Assembly: GCF_900130075.1 (NCBI RefSeq)
Contig: NZ_LT671418.1
Coordinates: 3,038,001 to 3,102,000, forward strand
DNA: 64,000 nt
From: Herminiimonas arsenitoxidans
Lineage (GTDB): Bacteria > Pseudomonadota > Gammaproteobacteria > Burkholderiales > Burkholderiaceae_D
Reading direction: 5' to 3'
How positions within the stretch are numbered: the stretch's first letter is position 1; every line of letters begins with the position of its first letter. The translations under genes were made by a program, and so were the position numbers. The notes below the pieces were generated by a model. The model had not been told where the DNA came from, searched no databases, and was given only the letters and a program-made list of their open reading frames with translations. Below are positions 18,766 to 28,600 of the stretch, one piece after another.

Positions 18766-19659
18766 TTATTTCCAGTAATCGAAAAAATTGAACCAGTTGA
18801 ATGGCGCCAGACGACAGTAATGAGCCAACCTATCTGCATAGCGTTGCGCCCACTCATTGATGCGTTGCTGACGCTGACTGCGATCAACTGCCGGGTCGGC
18901 TTCGAAGATTTCAAAGTGCAGATCATAGCGTTTGCCTCCCTGATACAAGCCGAAGAACAGTATGACCGGCGCTTTCAAAATGGCTGCCAATGCAAATGGC
19001 CCTTGCGGCAAGGTGATCTGACCGTCGAGAAAATTACATTCGACATTTTTTGTACTTTTAAATGTACGGTCGCCAAGAATGCCGACGATTTCGCCGCGTT
19101 CTATGCACTCCTGCACTTTCAGCAGGGTATCGGCTTGACCTAATGTTATGACACCAGGTTGAATTGCCGGGTTCAAATTGCGCAAGATACTGTTCAATTT
19201 TTCTGCATGTTCGTCATGCATGAGTACGTTGACGGGTAAGGACTGGTCGAACATGCCGAGTGCCCGCAGTACCTCAAAACTACCCAGATGCGAGCCGAGC
19301 ATGATGCAACCCTGTCGACGCAATAAAGGTGCAACAGCGTCATAGCCGTGTATGCGAATATCGAAATAGTGATGCTGCCCTGACAGCAGATAAATACGAT
19401 CGTGAATAGTGCTGGCAAACGTATGGTAGTGCCGCACTACATCTAGCCAGCGCGGTTTGTGCGGCAACACTCGGCGCAGGTAATTGAAGGAACTACGACG
19501 TGCGCTACCAGAGAAAATAATGAAGTATGCGCAAATCGGCAGCAGAAAAATACGGCCGAAGCGACGGCCTAATTTGAGCGTTACCCACGCGAGCGCTTGC
19601 ATGGCAAACAGGCTGCCGCGCTCGGACTGATCTAACCAACCCTTAGCCATGTTCAGCAC
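18766..19659 (-). CDS. LpxL/HtrB-like acyltransferase of the aryl-polyene operon
   Basis: A 297-residue lysophospholipid/lipid-A-type acyltransferase. The catalytic HX4E motif is in GSHLGSFEVLR at about 122-132. A membrane-proximal N-terminus (ICAYFIIFSGSARRSSFNYLRR) and GPFALAAILKAPVILFFGLYQGG later in the chain fit this family. In the operon it would attach the polyene, or an ordinary acyl chain, to a glycerol-type lipid. The first Met overlaps the ligase gene by 17 bases; Met 4 (MAKGWLDQSERGS) would reduce this to 8 and is equally plausible. It is clearly separate from the GT2 glycosyltransferase at the other end. Confidence 0.85.
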   Translation of the reverse strand: MLNMAKGWLDQSERGSLFAMQALAWVTLKLGRRFGRIFLLPICAYFIIFSGSARRSSFNYLRRVLPHKPRWLDVVRHYHTFASTIHDRIYLLSGQHHYFDIRIHGYDAVAPLLRRQGCIMLGSHLGSFEVLRALGMFDQSLPVNVLMHDEHAEKLNSILRNLNPAIQPGVITLGQADTLLKVQECIERGEIVGILGDRTFKSTKNVECNFLDGQITLPQGPFALAAILKAPVILFFGLYQGGKRYDLHFEIFEADPAVDRSQRQQRINEWAQRYADRLAHYCRLAPFNWFNFFDYWK

Positions 19660-21295
19660 CTTGCAATTGCAGCAGGCCGTTGGCGATCAGTGTTTGCTCG
19701 TAATGAATCGCGAACTTGAGTGTTTGTGTGACAGTTGTGCTGAAGCTGATGACATATTCCTGTCCTGGTTTCAGCGGAGTATGAAATTTCACCTGCTTGA
19801 CGCCATTTATGTGGGCATGAGCGCTGGCAATGCTCACAACCTCAGATAACAGCAATAAACCCGGCACGATAGGATTGCCTGGGAAATGCCCTGCCAGTGC
19901 AGGATGGTCGGGCAGTACTGTGCCGATGTGACGCAGAGTATTGATATCTTTTGTCCTTGCACATGTTTGGGCAAGTGCAGTGAGTGCTGCACGCGTTAGT
20001 TTGCCATTCGCATCGCGCGGTAATCGCTCAACCTTGAAAATCGGACGCGGGATAAAAACAGGATCGATTTGCAGGCGTAATGCCGCGATGACCTGTGCGC
20101 TTGTCAGACTATCCGATACAAAGAAAGCGCTTAATCGTTGCTCAACATGCGTGTTGCTACTGTCGGATTCAGCTTGAAAAAATACACCATCAGTCATGCC
20201 CTCAATCGCCAACAAGACTGCGTTCAGCTTGACCAATGAGGTGCGCTTTCCGGCAATTTTGATCATATCTGTCAGCCTGCCTTGCAGACTGAAGTGTCGT
20301 GCATCATATTGAACAATGCTATCAGATAATGCAAAAGAGGGCAGCGCACGTGGGCCTTCAATCCATGCATTTTTTTCATCGTGGCGTAACTGAATGTCAG
20401 TGCACAGCGTCCATTTTTCATCTTGTGCCGGACGACGTGCAGCAATCATTCCAGCTTCGGTGCAGCCATAAATTTCATGCAGCGGTAAGTGCAGTAAATT
20501 TTCGATTGCCAATGCGTTTGTTTGATCCAAAGGCATTGTGGCTGAGATGACGCCAGTGATGCCGGGAATATATTTATCTTCCGTGACACATGCACGCAAG
20601 TGCAAAGGCGTTGTCATCAACCACACAGCTTGATCGACTTCGCTGACAGCCTGTTCAATATCGGCTGGCAGGTGAGGGCGCGCATGATGAATCATGCAGC
20701 CCCATTGCAGTGGATAAATGATGGTGCTTTCCATGCCGAACATATGTTGCGGCGCGATGGTTCCCACGATGCAGGAACCAATAGCTGGCGCAAACGCATA
20801 TTGCAATTGATCTGCGCCCTGAATCCACATACCCCAGGTCTTGGCATGGGCAGTCGCTGGTCCAGTGCTTCCTGATGTGAACAATATCGCGGCAATTTGA
20901 TCGGCTGGTATCGTGGGGATTGCATACCCCTGCGTATCGTCAGTTACTGGTGCTGAGCGTATGTCGAAGCCGGCAAGACTTGATGGAAATGCTTGATCGG
21001 ACAAGTAATAACTGTCCTCATAATCCGTGGCGATTTGGGTCAGTACGTTTGTGGCGCGGCTCGACGGCAGGAGCGTTATCTGTTGTCGCAACAGTGCAGC
21101 TGCAAAACCGAGTAAAAAATAATAACGGTCTTCGCACAAGTTGATGGCGTATTTTGCTTGTGGAAATTGTGCAGCGAGTGCGGTTGCGTGATGGATAAAT
21201 TCCTGCGCTGTCACGATACGGTCGTGCACATAGGCCAAAGGCGTATCTGCATCGAAATGACGTAGTAAGGCGAGTGAGCCGGAATAGTTGTTCAT
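19643..21295 (-). CDS. AMP-dependent aryl/acyl ligase fused to a FabZ/ApeI-like dehydratase
   Basis: A 550-residue two-domain protein. Residues 1 to about 440 are an adenylating ligase: TSGSTGPATAHAK (A3 core) at about 140, YGCTEAGMIAAR (A5) and RLPRDANGKLTR (A10 Lys). The last ~90 residues are a hotdog dehydratase with LAGHFPGNPIVPGLLLLSE, the FabA/FabZ catalytic strand and helix (His near 470). In aryl-polyene biosynthesis these two steps are known as ApeH (starter activation and loading onto ACP) and ApeI (dehydration). Here they form one chain with no stop between. The start at 21295 overlaps the COG4648 stop as ATGA; a start 15 codons earlier is possible. Confidence 0.86.
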   Translation of the reverse strand: MNNYSGSLALLRHFDADTPLAYVHDRIVTAQEFIHHATALAAQFPQAKYAINLCEDRYYFLLGFAAALLRQQITLLPSSRATNVLTQIATDYEDSYYLSDQAFPSSLAGFDIRSAPVTDDTQGYAIPTIPADQIAAILFTSGSTGPATAHAKTWGMWIQGADQLQYAFAPAIGSCIVGTIAPQHMFGMESTIIYPLQWGCMIHHARPHLPADIEQAVSEVDQAVWLMTTPLHLRACVTEDKYIPGITGVISATMPLDQTNALAIENLLHLPLHEIYGCTEAGMIAARRPAQDEKWTLCTDIQLRHDEKNAWIEGPRALPSFALSDSIVQYDARHFSLQGRLTDMIKIAGKRTSLVKLNAVLLAIEGMTDGVFFQAESDSSNTHVEQRLSAFFVSDSLTSAQVIAALRLQIDPVFIPRPIFKVERLPRDANGKLTRAALTALAQTCARTKDINTLRHIGTVLPDHPALAGHFPGNPIVPGLLLLSEVVSIASAHAHINGVKQVKFHTPLKPGQEYVISFSTTVTQTLKFAIHYEQTLIANGLLQLQGAEHG

Positions 21296-21819
21296 CGCTG
21301 TCGACGCATCCAGAAAGGGCCGGATTTGATCAAGAGCCATGCAAGATTCAAGGGATTTGCATGTGGCTGATCGGGGAAACGTTGCAATCGGAAAAAATAT
21401 TCACCGATGAACAGAATGCTTACCAATACATAGCTGATTAGGCTGGTGAATATTGCCCACCATGCAGTTTTACCAGATAAGGCCAGCAACGTTGCAACCG
21501 CCGCCATTGCGATGAAAAGGGTGGTCCAGATGATGGTCAGTTTGCGTGTGTAATCAGCAATCGGTGTCGGTAAATCGGGTTCATTTATTTTCAAGAATTG
21601 TTGCCGTTCAATTTGTGCGAATACGCTGATCAAAGGCATACGTCCCTTGCGCAAAGTGCTGCCGAACAGCCATGCGAGCCAGAGATTGAGTAAGGTCGGT
21701 AAAAACAGAAGAGCTGCATGAGGAAGATCCGGGCGCAGCAATAAGGCCCAATGTGCCAGCAAGGGATAGCTGAGCACGAGCCCGGTTATGGCCAATTTTC
21801 GTAAAGCCTGAATGGACAT
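21292..21819 (-). CDS. COG4648-type integral membrane protein of the aryl-polyene operon
   Basis: A 175-residue hydrophobic protein, MSIQALRKLAITGLVLSYP onward, with about five membrane helices (for example ALLFLPTLLNLWLAWLFGS and LTIIWTTLFIAMAAVATLLALS, then AIFTSLISYVLVSILFIGEY). It ends with the charged tail GPFWMRRQR. A small membrane protein of this family regularly accompanies ACPs and ligases in aryl-polyene clusters; its function is unknown. The start was moved 41 codons in from the longest frame, which otherwise runs back through the ACP gene. The ACP gene ends 25 bases upstream. Confidence 0.75.
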   Translation of the reverse strand: MSIQALRKLAITGLVLSYPLLAHWALLLRPDLPHAALLFLPTLLNLWLAWLFGSTLRKGRMPLISVFAQIERQQFLKINEPDLPTPIADYTRKLTIIWTTLFIAMAAVATLLALSGKTAWWAIFTSLISYVLVSILFIGEYFFRLQRFPDQPHANPLNLAWLLIKSGPFWMRRQR

Positions 21820-21844
21820 GGGCGCGGGCAACGGCAGGTGCTTG

Positions 21845-22108
21845 TTATTTGGCGCGATGTTGATCGATATGACTGGCCAAGGCATGCAAGGAAGAAAAAA
21901 TGTGCGCATTTTTTTCATCGTCAGAACGCAGCTTGACGCCATATTTTTTCGATACGGTCAGAGCAATCTCGAGCACATCTAGCGAGTCCAGGCCAAGATC
22001 GGTGAACAGCGATTGCGCAGGATCGATCTCTTCCGGTTTGATTTCGAGATTGAGCGTATCGACGATAAGTACAGCCAGTTCGCTTTCGAACGCAGTTTTT
22101 TGATTCAT
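21845..22108 (-). CDS. Acyl carrier protein of the aryl-polyene operon
   Basis: An 87-residue ACP. The phosphopantetheine attachment site is Ser 42 in TDLGLDSLDVLEIALTV, with the usual acidic helices on both sides. The tail DDEKNAHIFSSLHALASHI resembles ACPs from aryl-polyene clusters more than housekeeping AcpP. It is the first gene of the operon and carries the growing chain for the ketosynthase, ketoreductase and dehydratases downstream. Studied aryl-polyene loci usually have two ACPs; only one is seen. A short purine-rich stretch (CAAGAAATC) precedes the ATG. Confidence 0.9.
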   Translation of the reverse strand: MNQKTAFESELAVLIVDTLNLEIKPEEIDPAQSLFTDLGLDSLDVLEIALTVSKKYGVKLRSDDEKNAHIFSSLHALASHIDQHRAK

Positions 22109-22428
22109 GATTTCTTGAGATGGTGGCTGCCGTCTGACATCAGGTGGCTATCCAATCTGTTTCCTGGTTAAAGTTTTGGTGCGGCAAGACTGCGCTGATC
22201 AAATCCTGCGCCCAAAATATGCATGCAGCGTATCTATGCTTATAAGGAGTCGTTCGATCCGGAATGGTTCATGCTTGCACCTTATCTCTGAGTGATATGA
22301 GGCAAGCAGGAACCCGCATTTTTATCTATGAATATGGCGCAGAACAGCGCCGGCCGGGCATTTTAACGGTAGCTGTCAGACGTGACAAGCTCGCCGCAGA
22401 ATAGCATCGTTTATGTTGCTTAAAGACA
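22109..22428. promoter_or_regulatory. Upstream region of the aryl-polyene operon
   Basis: 320 bases between queF and the ACP gene, both on the minus strand, so the operon promoter must lie here unless queF reads through. A GGCGC...GCGCC stem near 22332-22347 lies about 85 bases past the queF stop but has no U-run. A TGCTTGC...GCAAGCA inverted repeat with a long loop lies near 22270-22310. No convincing -35/-10 pair or known regulator site was recognised, and no gene is seen. Confidence 0.4.
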
Positions 22429-23268
22429 CTATTGTCGTGCGTTACGCGCATTTGAAGGTTGCTTGCCAGTACTGAAATTGCTGCGCCACGGATTGATATC
22501 CAAGCCACCGCGACGGGTGTAGCGCGCATAGACGGCAAGTTTGTGGGGTTTGCATTGACGCAGAATGTCCATGAAGATGCGTTCCACGCATTGTTCGTGG
22601 AATTCATTGTGCTCGCGGAAGCCAATCAGGTAATGCAGCAAGCCTGCCTGATTGATTTGCGGGCCGACATAATGTATCTGTACGCTGCCCCAATCCGGTT
22701 GACCGGTCACCAGGCAATTCGATTTCAGTAGATTTGAAACCAGTGTTTCCTCCACTACTGGTTCATCGAATGTCGCCTGTAACAGAGATGCGTCTGGCGA
22801 ATAATCTGATACTTCAATATCCAGACGATCCAGCAACATGCCTTCGAGTTCACCTATCGCTACTTTGGAAAAGTCTTCCGGTAGCGTTAGCGTAATTTGC
22901 ACCGGTGCGCCAAAACCTGCCGACAAATCTGCGCGCAGTAATTCCAGCAAGGCGTCGGTGCCGCCCAGCTTGGTTTGATTGAATGAATTCAGATAAAGCT
23001 TGAACGATTTCGATTCGATGATGTTGGGCGAATCGGCAGGCGCCATGATTTTGGCGATTGCTATTTGCGGTTTGCCGCGCATGTTCAGCCACGATATTTC
23101 GTAGGCGTTCCAGATGTCGACGCCGAAGAAGGGCAGGTCGCCGGTGAGGCCTAGTTCGTCGCGCTTGCCTTGGCGTGGAATCGGGAAGAGCAGCGACGGG
23201 TCGTATTGCGTCTGATAAACAGACGGTTTGCCGAGCGGCGATGCTTCTGGTTGGTGTGACTTGGTCAT
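22429..23268 (-). CDS. queF: NADPH-dependent 7-cyano-7-deazaguanine reductase
   Basis: Reduces preQ0 to preQ1 in queuosine biosynthesis, the only known biological nitrile reduction of this kind. The 279-residue product is the long, two-domain (YqcD/QueF type II) form. The covalent Cys lies in [12 protein letters not shown] at about 190-201. [11 protein letters not shown] at about 229-239 contains the conserved Glu. [12 protein letters not shown] at about 85-96 is the QueF NADPH-site motif. The start is at 23268 ([13 protein letters not shown]). ilvA ends 11 bases upstream on the same strand, so the two may be cotranscribed although metabolically unrelated. Confidence 0.95.
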   Translation of the reverse strand: MTKSHQPEASPLGKPSVYQTQYDPSLLFPIPRQGKRDELGLTGDLPFFGVDIWNAYEISWLNMRGKPQIAIAKIMAPADSPNIIESKSFKLYLNSFNQTKLGGTDALLELLRADLSAGFGAPVQITLTLPEDFSKVAIGELEGMLLDRLDIEVSDYSPDASLLQATFDEPVVEETLVSNLLKSNCLVTGQPDWGSVQIHYVGPQINQAGLLHYLIGFREHNEFHEQCVERIFMDILRQCKPHKLAVYARYTRRGGLDINPWRSNFSTGKQPSNARNARQ

Positions 23269-23279
23269 GGCAGCAGCTT

Positions 23280-24812
23280 TTACAAAAACAATTTATATGC
23301 AGGGTTGTCGCTCTCATCCCAATGGCGATAACCCAATCCCGCGAGCGAGGCGCGGAAGGCTTTCATTTCTTTTTTCGGTACTTGCAGGCCGACCAGAATG
23401 CGGCCCACGTCGCTACCCTGATTGCGGTAGTGGAACAGGCTGATATTCCAGTTCGGCGCGACGCTATCGAGGAAGCGCATCAAGGCACCTGGACGCTCCG
23501 GGAATTCAAAGCGATACAGCAATTCATCTTGCGTCAAATCGCTCTTGCCACCGACCAGATGACGAATATGACCTTTAGCCAGTTCGTCGTGCGTCAGATC
23601 CAGCGTTTTGAATCCGTTTTTTTCAAAATGTTTTGCGATCTTGCCAGCTTCATCGCGATCGGCGATTTGCATGCCGACAAAAATATGCGCCTGATTCGCA
23701 TCGCTGATGCGGTAATTGAATTCAGTCACATTGCGCGGACCAACCAGTTCGCAAAAACGCTTGAAGCTGCCGCGTTCTTCCGGAATAGTCACAGCAAACA
23801 CGCCTTCGCGCGCTGCGCCTATATCGGCCATTTCCGCCACGAAGCGCAAGCGATCGAAGTTCATATTGGCGCCGCTGGCAATGGTGATCAGCGTTTCATT
23901 TTTCAGCGGTTTTTTATTGGAGCGCGCACGTTCGAGGTATGCTTTTGCACCTGCTACTGCTAATGCACCGGAAGGTTCCAGGATGCTGCGCGTATCCTGG
24001 AACACATCCTTGATGGCGGTGCAGACTTCATCGGTATTCACTACGATGACTTCGTCCACATATTGTTTCGCCAGGCGGAAGGTTTCTTCGCCGACCAGCT
24101 TGACGGCTGTGCCATCTGCAAACAGACCAACATCGGACAAGGTCACGCGACGACCGCTGTGCAGGCTGCGTGCCATTGCATCGGAGTCTGTGGTTTGCAC
24201 GCCTATGATTTTGATGTCAGGTCGTACCGTTTTGACATACGCGGCCACACCAGCGATCAGACCACCACCGCCGATAGGAACAAAAATCGCGTGTATAGGA
24301 CCTGCGTGCTGGCGCAGAATTTCCATGCCGATGGTGCCTTGACCAGCGATGACATCAGGATCGTCGAATGGATGGACGAAAGTCAGCTTGAGTTTTTTCT
24401 CCAGCGTCAGCGCATGTTGGTAAGCGTCCGAGTAAGAGTCGCCGAACAGCACGACTTCGCCGCCGCGTGCTTTGACTGCTTCAACCTTGACCGATGGCGT
24501 GGTGGTTGGCATCACGATGACGGCACGGCAGCCAAGTTTGGTTGCAGACAGCGCTACGCCCTGGGCGTGATTGCCGGCAGATGCGCAAATCACGCCACGC
24601 TTCATCTGCGCCGGCGGCAGGTTTGCCATCTTGTTGTATGCGCCGCGCAGCTTGAAGCTGAAGACGCTTTGAATATCTTCGCGCTTGAAATAAATTTGAT
24701 TGCCCACACGCTGCGACAGCGTTGGTGCCAGCTCGAGTGGTGATTCCACGGCGACATCGTAGACGCGCGCGGTTAAAATTTTCTTCAGATAGTCGGTAGT
24801 CATAGGTGTCAA
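23280..24812 (-). CDS. ilvA: Threonine ammonia-lyase, biosynthetic
   Basis: PLP enzyme that converts threonine to 2-oxobutanoate, the first step to isoleucine. The 510-residue protein has the PLP Lys in [14 protein letters not shown] near residue 55. The phosphate-binding glycine loop is [16 protein letters not shown] at about 177-192. Two C-terminal ACT-like domains from about 330 onward ([14 protein letters not shown] and [15 protein letters not shown]) mean feedback control by isoleucine is likely. Length fits the long biosynthetic form. Met 4 ([10 protein letters not shown]) is an alternative start. It is divergent from the yqaA-like gene across a 169-base gap. Confidence 0.96.
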   Translation of the reverse strand: MTPMTTDYLKKILTARVYDVAVESPLELAPTLSQRVGNQIYFKREDIQSVFSFKLRGAYNKMANLPPAQMKRGVICASAGNHAQGVALSATKLGCRAVIVMPTTTPSVKVEAVKARGGEVVLFGDSYSDAYQHALTLEKKLKLTFVHPFDDPDVIAGQGTIGMEILRQHAGPIHAIFVPIGGGGLIAGVAAYVKTVRPDIKIIGVQTTDSDAMARSLHSGRRVTLSDVGLFADGTAVKLVGEETFRLAKQYVDEVIVVNTDEVCTAIKDVFQDTRSILEPSGALAVAGAKAYLERARSNKKPLKNETLITIASGANMNFDRLRFVAEMADIGAAREGVFAVTIPEERGSFKRFCELVGPRNVTEFNYRISDANQAHIFVGMQIADRDEAGKIAKHFEKNGFKTLDLTHDELAKGHIRHLVGGKSDLTQDELLYRFEFPERPGALMRFLDSVAPNWNISLFHYRNQGSDVGRILVGLQVPKKEMKAFRASLAGLGYRHWDESDNPAYKLFL

Positions 24813-24981
24813 TATCAGGGGCGCGCGTGAAAACAGGGTTTGTGTTCATGCAGTGCAGCACATCATTATAATGGACGCCCTTTGTTGCGCAGTATTACCT
24901 TTGGCTCGCCGGTTGGTGTGCTTAATCCGATTCTCTTCTGCAGATGAGCCCTAGATTTGAAGAAATTTACCCGACAAAAAC

Positions 24982-25470
24982 ATGATTGACGCTGCCGTAC
25001 AGTGGTTGCTGGTGACGTTGGCTGCGCCGCAGGTCGGGCTGTTTTCGGTATTTGTCATCAGTTTCGTCTCTGCGACCTTGTTGCCGCTGGGTTCCGAACC
25101 GGCCGTCTTTGCGGTCGTCAAGGCCAATGCCGATCTGTTCTGGCCGGTGCTGTTGGTGGCGACAGCGGGTAATACCTTGGGCGGTATCGTCAATTACTGG
25201 ATGGGTTTGGGGGCTAAACAGGTTTTTGCCAAGGAAAGGCAAACGCGCTGGTTCGGCTGGTTAGAGCGATTTGGCGCAAAAACCATGCTGCTGGCCTGGC
25301 TGCCAGGCATAGGCGATCCACTGTGTCTATTGGCCGGCTGGCTGAAACTCCCGTTCTGGCCATGCGTCTTGTATATGGCGATAGGTAAATTCCTGCGCTA
25401 TCTGACGATGACCTGGATACTTCTTTATATCCCTGATGGGTTTTGGCGATATCTGGGAAATTTGTTTTAA
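24982..25470 (+). CDS. YqaA-family (VTT/DedA-like) inner-membrane protein
   Basis: A 162-residue integral membrane protein with about four helices. The segment SATLLPLGSEPAVFAVV and the motif WLPGIGDPLCLLAGWLKLP (residues ~108-126) are the re-entrant-loop signatures of the COG1238/YqaA group of the SNARE-associated/VTT family. Relatives are linked to lipid scrambling and membrane homeostasis; the exact substrate is unknown. The N-terminus MIDAAVQWLLVTLAAPQ is family-like. It is followed by 144 bases before the large oxidoreductase gene. Confidence 0.88.
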   Translation: MIDAAVQWLLVTLAAPQVGLFSVFVISFVSATLLPLGSEPAVFAVVKANADLFWPVLLVATAGNTLGGIVNYWMGLGAKQVFAKERQTRWFGWLERFGAKTMLLAWLPGIGDPLCLLAGWLKLPFWPCVLYMAIGKFLRYLTMTWILLYIPDGFWRYLGNLF

Positions 25471-25614
25471 GACTCGGACTATCGCCTTCCTTCGCTCTGA
25501 AAATCCTGTCTAAAAAGTATCTTTTCGGCTTTTGTTGTATCTACGGTGGGCAGGCATGTTGCACCGCAATCAGCTAAAATGCTTATTTAGCGTTAATTCA
25601 AAATTGACCCACTG

Positions 25615-28600
25615 ATGAACGCCCCAGTACATATCCAGACTCTTTTGGCCGATGGCCCCGGCGGTGCTGTTCCTACCCGCTTGCGTGAAATTCCCTATAA
25701 CTACACCTCGTTTTCCGATCGCGAAATTGTCATTCGCCTGCTAGGCGAAGAGGCTTGGGCCTTGCTCGATGAGCTGCGCGGCGCCAGACAAACTGGCCGT
25801 TCCGCACGGATGTTGTACGAAGTATTGGGCGATATCTGGGTCGTACAACGCAATCCCTATCTGCAAGACGATCTGCTGGATAATCCCAAGCGCCGTCAGG
25901 CATTGATTGATGCTCTGCATCATCGCTTGGTCGAAGTCGAAAAACGCCGCATTACCGATTTGACTGTCTCTAGCGATGAAAATGCATCCCGTCGCGGTGC
26001 TGCCGTCGAAGCGCTGTTGCAATCCGCCCGTAAGGCAGTGACTGCCTTTGGCGAAGAATTCCGCCGTACCTATGATTTGCGCAAACGCACAAACAAGGTC
26101 TTGGGGCGCTATACCGAAAAAGACAATATCAAGTTTGATGGCTTGTCGCGCGTCTCGCACGTGACCGATGCCACGGACTGGCGCGTTGAATATCCGTTCG
26201 TTGTGTTGACGCCGGATAGCGAAGATGAAATGGCCGGCCTGGTCAAAGGCTGTATCGAACTCGGTCTGACCATCATCCCACGTGGCGGCGGCACCGGTTA
26301 CACCGGTGGCGCAGTGCCGCTGACACCGATGTCGGCCGTCATCAATACCGAAAAACTCGAAGCCTTGGGCGCGGTCGAAATGACCATGCTGCCTGGTGTC
26401 GACCGCGAATACGCGACGATTTATTCAGGCGCAGGCGTGGTGACCAAGCGTGTTTCCGACGCTGCTGAAAAAGCCGGTTTTGTATTTGCAGTCGATCCAA
26501 CTTCGGCTGAAGCTTCCTGCATAGGCGGCAATATCGCCATGAATGCAGGCGGCAAGAAAGCCGTATTGTGGGGCACTGCGCTCGACAATCTGGCGAGCTG
26601 GAGGATGGTTGATCCTAACGGCGACTGGCTGGAAGTCACGCGTCTGGAGCACAACCTCGGCAAAATTCACGATGCGCCATTAGCCAAGTTCAAGCTGGAA
26701 TGGACGCATCCGAGCGAGAAGGGCAAAGTCAATCAGCCCTTCAAGACAGAAACGCTGGAAATTGTTGGCCGCACCTTCCGCAAGGAAGGTTTGGGCAAGG
26801 ACGTTACCGATAAATTCCTGTCCGGTTTGCCGGGCGTACAAAAAGAAGGTTGCGATGGTTTGATCACATCTGCACGCTGGATTTTGCACAAAATGCCTAA
26901 GCACACGCGTACGGTTTGTCTGGAGTTCTTCGGTCATTCGCGCGATGCGATTCCATCCATCGTCGAGATCAAGGATTACCTCGATGCTGAAACCAAAAAA
27001 GGCGGCGCGATTCTGGCCGGCCTTGAGCATCTGGACGAACGCTATCTGCGCGCAGTCGGTTACGCCACCAAATCCAAGCGCGGCATTCTGCCGAAGATGG
27101 CTTTGTTCGGCGATATCGTCGGCGATGATGAAAACGCAGTAGCGCAAGCAGCGTCGGAAGTTGTACGTCTGGCGAATACACGCGTCGGCGAAGGTTTTGT
27201 TGCCGTCAGTCCGGAAGCGCGCAAAAAATTCTGGCTCGATCGTGCGCGTACAGCCGCCATCTCTAAACATACCAACGCCTTCAAGATCAATGAAGACGTC
27301 GTGATCCCGCTGGATCGCATGGGTGAGTATTCGGACGGTATTGAACGCATCAACGTTGAATTGTCGATCAGAAACAAGCTGCAATTGCTGGACGAATTGC
27401 ATGCTTTCTTTGTCAAAGGCAATCTGCCGCTGGGCAAAGGTGACGACGCAGACGGTGACGACATTCCGGCAGCAGAATTGCTGGAAGACCGCGTACATCA
27501 AGCTGATGAATTGATCGCGGCTACACAGGCGCGTTGGTCATACATGTTGGCTAATCTCGACAAGTCCTTGCGTGATGCAAAGGATGAAGTGGTCGCGCTT
27601 GGTTTGGAAAAACTGGCCCCTGCATTTGAAGAGCGTTTGATTGCACAGCCGAATGCCACACTGTTTGATGTGATTCAGGATCGCACTGTACGCGTGTCCT
27701 GGAAAACAGAAGTGCGCCTGCCTTTGCGCCAGATTTTCAGCGGTGCATCGTTCCGCCTGATTCTGGAAGAGGCAACGGCTATCCACAAACGTGTATTGCG
27801 TGGTCGCGTATTCGTCGCGCTGCACATGCATGCGGGCGATGGCAATGTGCACACCAATATTCCAGTCAATTCCGATCACTATCAGATGCTGCAGGATGCG
27901 CATGCCGCTGTGGCACGCATCATGAAATTGGCGCGGTCGTTGAATGGTGTTATTTCTGGCGAGCACGGTATCGGTATTACCAAACTTGAATTCCTGACGA
28001 CTGAAGAGTTGGCCGATTTCCGCTCGTACAAAAAACGCATCGATCCGGAAGGCCGCTTCAACAAAGGCAAGCTGATGGACATGTCGGAGCTGAGCGCAGA
28101 TTTGCGCAATGCTTACACACCATCGTTCGGTTTGATGGGACACGAATCGCTGATCATGCAGCAAAGCGATATTGGTGCGATTGCCAATAGCGTCAAGGAT
28201 TGCTTGCGTTGTGGTAAATGCAAACCGGTATGTGCGACACATGTGCCGCGCGCCAACTTGCTGTACTCGCCGCGTAACAAGATTCTTGCTACTTCGCTGC
28301 TGGTGGAAGCTTTCCTGTACGAAGAGCAGACTCGTCGTGGCATCTCGATCAAGCATTGGGAAGAGTTCGAAGACGTCGCTGATCACTGCACGGTTTGCCA
28401 TAAATGTCTGACGCCTTGCCCGGTCGATATCGACTTCGGTGATGTGTCCATGAATATGCGCAATCTGCTGCGCAAGATGAACAAGAAGTCCTTCAATCCT
28501 GGTACTGCGGCATCGATGTTCTTCCTGAACGCAACCGATCCGGCGACCATCAATGCGACGCGTCAGGTCATGATAGGTTGGGGCTACAAGGCGCAGCGTT

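Noticed and set aside
11955..22108. Housekeeping fatty-acid synthesis cluster
   Set aside because: The LolA-like carrier, MMPL exporter, chain-length factor and AMP-ligase are not part of fab operons, and the KS and reductase lack fabD/acpP neighbours.
23175..23963. Plus-strand open frame over queF/ilvA
   Set aside because: Overlaps conserved QueF and IlvA coding sequence on the minus strand; no ribosome-binding site or family match.
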